Below, piece after piece: positions 61,310-64,000 of a stretch of DNA of 64,000 nt (position 1 is the stretch's first letter; every line of letters begins with the position of its first letter). A model generated the notes under the pieces. It was not told the origin of the DNA, did no database searches, and saw nothing but the letters and a program-made list of their open reading frames with translations. Source of the stretch: Streptococcus sanguinis SK355 (GTDB lineage: Bacteria; Bacillota; Bacilli; Lactobacillales; Streptococcaceae); NCBI RefSeq assembly GCF_000212855.1, contig NZ_GL890993.1, positions 1,279,025-1,343,024 on the forward strand. The letters run 5' to 3'. Position numbers and translations under genes: made by a program.

Positions 61310-63706
61310 ATGGAACTGACAAAAGAACGTTTTATTAGAGATTTTAAGGACATGCTGCACGAACGAACGCTGATTAAGGTTGCCGATGCGACTTCAGTGG
61401 AGCTTTTTCAGGCCTTAGCCAGCACTGTCCGCAAGTATATCACGCCCCTATGGCTGGAGCGCCGTAATCAGTTGATTGAGCAGCAGCAAAAGACAGCTTA
61501 TTACTTTTCTATCGAGTTTCTTCCAGGACGCATGCTGGAAACCAATCTGCTCAACTTAGGTATCCTCGATACGGTCAAGGAAGGCTTTGCTGATTTGGGC
61601 GTTGACTTTGAGGATGTTAAGAATGCTGAGTATGACATGGCCTTGGGCAATGGCGGTCTGGGCCGCTTGGCGGCTGCCTTTATGGACTCGCTGGCAACCA
61701 CTGGCTATCCTGGCTTTGGAAATGGGATTCGCTATCGCTATGGTCTCTTTAAGCAACGCATCGTAGATGGCTATCAGGTAGAAATTCCTGATGATTGGTT
61801 TGGCAGTCTGGGCAATGTCTGGGAAACCCGTAAGGACCATGATATTGTTGATGTTAAAATCTTCGGAAATGTTTCCCTACATGCTAATGAAAAGGGCCGG
61901 ATTGTGCCTCTTTATGAGAATTCCAAAATCTTGCGGGCCGTTCCTTACGATGTGCCGCAGATTGGCTTTGGCAATGATAATGTCAACAATCTCCGTCTTT
62001 GGGATGTTGAAATCCCAGAAGAGCATGAACTGGATTATCCGACCATTGAAGCTCGTCGCCGGGTGCAAGACATCACTGCTATTCTCTATCCAGACGACTC
62101 TAGCTACGAAGGAAAAGAGCTGCGCCTAATTCAGGAATACTTTATGACCAGTGCAGGTCTGCAGACCATTATCAAATCCTACCTCAAGCAAGGTCGTCCG
62201 CTCAAGGATATCCATGAAAAGGTCTCTGTCCATATCAACGATACCCACCCAGCTGTCGCACCGGCTGAATTTATGCGTCTCTTGATGGATGAGTACGATT
62301 TGGAATGGGCAGATGCTTGGAATGCTACGGTTAAGACTATGAGCTATACCAACCATACCATCTTGTCTGAAGCCTTGGAAAAATGGGATGCAGAGCTCTT
62401 TAAGAATGTCCTGCCGCGGGTTTATCAGATTATCCTAGAAATCGACAACCGCTATGTAGCTGAAATGGCTGGGCGTGGCCTTGATCCGCAAGTCATCGAA
62501 AACACTCGGATTGTCAAAGACAATCAAATCCACATGGCCCACTTAGCCATCATTGGCGGTCATTCGATTAACGGGGTTGCCAAACTTCACACCGAACTGC
62601 TCAAAGAAGACACCTTGCGTGATTTCTACAGCATTTACCCAGAGAAGTTTAACAACAAGACCAACGGGATTATCCAGCGCCGCTGGCTGCAGATTGCGGA
62701 TGAGCCTCTGTCAGCTGAGATTGATAAACTAATTGGTAAGGGCTGGAGAAGTGATATCCATGAGCTGCGTAAGCTTTTGGAATTCAAGGATGATCAGCAA
62801 GTGCTGGGTGATTTCTACCGAGTGAAGCAGGAAGCCAAGGCCCGTCTGGCTGACTTCATCAAGGAATCAACAGGAGTAGAAGTTTCTACAGAAGCCATCT
62901 TTGATGTGCAGGTGAAACGGCTCCACGCTTATAAACGTCAGTTGCTCAACCTGCTTCATATCATCAAGCTTTATTGGGACCTCAAGGACAATCCTGACAA
63001 GGATATGGTGCCGCGCGTCTTTATCTTCGGTGCCAAGGCTGCTCCAGGCTACCACTTTGCCAAGTCTGTTATCAAGCTGATCAATGAAGTGGCTAATCTG
63101 GTCAACAAGGATGAAAGCCTGCAAGGCAAACTCAAGGTGGTTTTCCTAGAAAACTACCGCGTCAGCCTGGCTGAGCTCATCATTCCAGCTGCGGATGTAT
63201 CAGAGCAGATTTCTCTGGCTTCCAAGGAAGCTTCTGGTACTTCCAACATGAAGTTCATGATGACAGGTGCCATTACCTTGGCCACTCTGGACGGAGCCAA
63301 TATCGAAATCAAGGACGAGGTTGGTGACGACAACATTGTCATCTTTGGGATGGACAAGGACGAGGTTTACGAGCACTATGCCCGCCACGATTACTACTCA
63401 CGCGGTGTCTATGAGAGCAATCCAGACATTCGCCGGGTAGTCGATACCTTTGTCAACGGCACCATTCCAAACGTCCGTGAAGAAGGCTCAGAAATCTACG
63501 AAGCCCTCATCACCCACAATGATGAATATTTCCTCTTGGAAGACTTCCATGCCTATGTAGAAGCTCAAGAGAAGATTGATGCTCTCTATCGTGACAAAGA
63601 AAAATGGGCTCGTATGAGCTTGATCAATATCGCTACGTCTGACAAGTTTACTTCAGATGATACCATTGAGCAATATGCCAAGGAAATCTGGAACTTGGAG
63701 AAATAA
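61310..63706 (+). CDS. glgP: Glycogen/maltodextrin phosphorylase
   Basis: 798 aa, GT35. YYFSIEFLPGRMLETNLLNLG near residue 64 (shown in part), ALGNGGLGRLAAAFMDS near 104, NDTHPAVAPAEFMRLL near 310, and the PLP lysine in EASGTSNMKFMMTG near 645. Releases glucose-1-phosphate from alpha-glucans; its position shows synthesis and breakdown are encoded together. Ribosome site AAGGGAG. Lacks mammalian-type N-terminal regulatory extensions. Confidence 0.95.
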   Translation: MELTKERFIRDFKDMLHERTLIKVADATSVELFQALASTVRKYITPLWLERRNQLIEQQQKTAYYFSIEFLPGRMLETNLLNLGILDTVKEGFADLGVDFEDVKNAEYDMALGNGGLGRLAAAFMDSLATTGYPGFGNGIRYRYGLFKQRIVDGYQVEIPDDWFGSLGNVWETRKDHDIVDVKIFGNVSLHANEKGRIVPLYENSKILRAVPYDVPQIGFGNDNVNNLRLWDVEIPEEHELDYPTIEARRRVQDITAILYPDDSSYEGKELRLIQEYFMTSAGLQTIIKSYLKQGRPLKDIHEKVSVHINDTHPAVAPAEFMRLLMDEYDLEWADAWNATVKTMSYTNHTILSEALEKWDAELFKNVLPRVYQIILEIDNRYVAEMAGRGLDPQVIENTRIVKDNQIHMAHLAIIGGHSINGVAKLHTELLKEDTLRDFYSIYPEKFNNKTNGIIQRRWLQIADEPLSAEIDKLIGKGWRSDIHELRKLLEFKDDQQVLGDFYRVKQEAKARLADFIKESTGVEVSTEAIFDVQVKRLHAYKRQLLNLLHIIKLYWDLKDNPDKDMVPRVFIFGAKAAPGYHFAKSVIKLINEVANLVNKDESLQGKLKVVFLENYRVSLAELIIPAADVSEQISLASKEASGTSNMKFMMTGAITLATLDGANIEIKDEVGDDNIVIFGMDKDEVYEHYARHDYYSRGVYESNPDIRRVVDTFVNGTIPNVREEGSEIYEALITHNDEYFLLEDFHAYVEAQEKIDALYRDKEKWARMSLINIATSDKFTSDDTIEQYAKEIWNLEK

Positions 63707-63730
63707 TACTCTTCAGAAAACATGAACAAT

Positions 63731-63762
63731 AAGAGATTGGGGCCTGGGTCTCAGTCTCTTTT
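63731..63762 (+). terminator. Terminator of the glg operon
   Basis: AAGAGATTGGGGCCTGGGTC.. pairs with TCAGTCTCTT, then TTG. The ends resemble the terminal repeats of the 39341-39520 element (AAGAGACTGGGA type), so it may be a shortened relative acting as terminator. Confidence 0.6.
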
Positions 63763-63848
63763 GCTATTCATCTACCATCTTGTCGAGAAATATGCTATAG
63801 TAGAGAAAGTATGAGAGTCCAACTTTTAGAAAAGCAGGGTAAGCAAGC

Positions 63849-64000
63849 ATGAAAGACTACACCATTTTTTATCAACAATTAACGGCTCCCTTTCGTAGCC
63901 GCCCTCAGTGGCTGAAAGGGCTGGTTTACTTCAATAGGGGAATGACCCTGTTCATACCTATTGTTTATGGTCTAGTTCTAATCAGTGCCTTTCTGGCAGA
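63849..64000 (+). CDS. Start of a membrane protein, possibly a PAP2-type phosphatase
   Basis: The frame begins MKDYTIFYQQLTAPFRSRPQ and runs off the window after 50 codons, with a hydrophobic segment (MTLFIPIVYGLVLISAFLA) starting at about residue 32. The opening resembles streptococcal PAP2-family proteins, but the catalytic part is not in view. The ribosome site is weak (GGTAAGCAAGC). Confidence 0.45.
   Translation, partial: MKDYTIFYQQLTAPFRSRPQWLKGLVYFNRGMTLFIPIVYGLVLISAFLA

Noticed and set aside
63780..63810. Promoter TTGTCG...TATAGT before the last gene
   Set aside because: The spacer is only 10 bases, too short for a normal promoter.

Overview
The window is chromosomal DNA from a low-GC Gram-positive coccus, most likely an oral Streptococcus of the sanguinis/gordonii group. 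The case rests on gene content and order: flp-arcABCDT with queA and an ArgR-type gene, coiA followed downstream by pepF, an O-methyltransferase, prsA and alaS, class Ib nrdHEF, ptsHI, gapN, and a glgBCDAP operon. Species is inferred from layout only. Most genes read from the + strand. Exceptions are argR-queA-small membrane gene, nrdF/DUF4238/nrdE/nrdH and one serine hydrolase.

Region by region. 0-6 kb: an accessory cluster of membrane proteins. It holds the tail of a serine hydrolase, three CPBP (Abi-type) intramembrane proteases, two SdpR/SdpI-like pairs (the second ArsR gene has a nonsense codon), a YhfC/PrsW-like protease, and an internally deleted ISL3-family element. 6-15.4 kb: arginine deiminase catabolism (flp, arcA, arcB, arcC, arcD, arcT) with several CcpA cre sites, then argR and queA convergent to it. 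15.4-20 kb: nagB with a NagR/DasR-like operator inside its promoter, a D,D-carboxypeptidase, an MFS transporter and coiA with a ComX-type cin-box. 20-27.9 kb: the outstanding accessory locus, inserted between coiA and pepF. 27.9-35 kb: pepF, a methyltransferase, prsA, and a T-box leader driving a LURP-one-like gene plus alaS. 35-39.3 kb: arginine biosynthesis argCJBD. 39.3-42.7 kb: a 180-bp inverted-repeat-bounded element, an XRE regulator, DUF3169, DUF3267 and two more CPBP proteins. 42.8-48.4 kb: a lipid kinase and nrdHEF with an AT-rich DUF4238 gene wedged between nrdE and nrdF. 48.6-55 kb: a serine hydrolase with divergent TetR regulator, ptsHI and gapN. 55-64 kb: the glycogen operon under a cre site, and the start of a membrane protein.

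The most exciting system is at 20.1-27.9 kb. A 529-aa protein carries an N-terminal alpha/beta-hydrolase (lipase) domain with a GHSLG nucleophile elbow and a helical C-terminus. It is followed by two small helical proteins and preceded by nine tandem DUF1310-like lipoprotein genes (seven intact, two frameshifted). This is the architecture of a reverse-domain type VII secreted lipase toxin (TslA-like) with two partner proteins (TlaA/TlaB-like) and lipoprotein immunity (TilA-like). Most lipoprotein genes are followed by a truncated relic of the toxin's own 5' end. The array therefore looks like a fossil record of repeated immunity-plus-toxin-start cassettes. Two copies are broken at homopolymers (a T6 and a G9 tract), which could be on/off switches.

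How the genes work together: carbon catabolite control (cre sites at arc and glg) links arginine catabolism and glycogen storage to sugar supply. ArgR-type control links arc and argCJBD. Two regions at opposite ends of the first 43 kb are enriched for membrane proteases and SdpI-like proteins of the type used in bacteriocin self-immunity. Together with the toxin locus they suggest a genome heavily invested in interbacterial competition.
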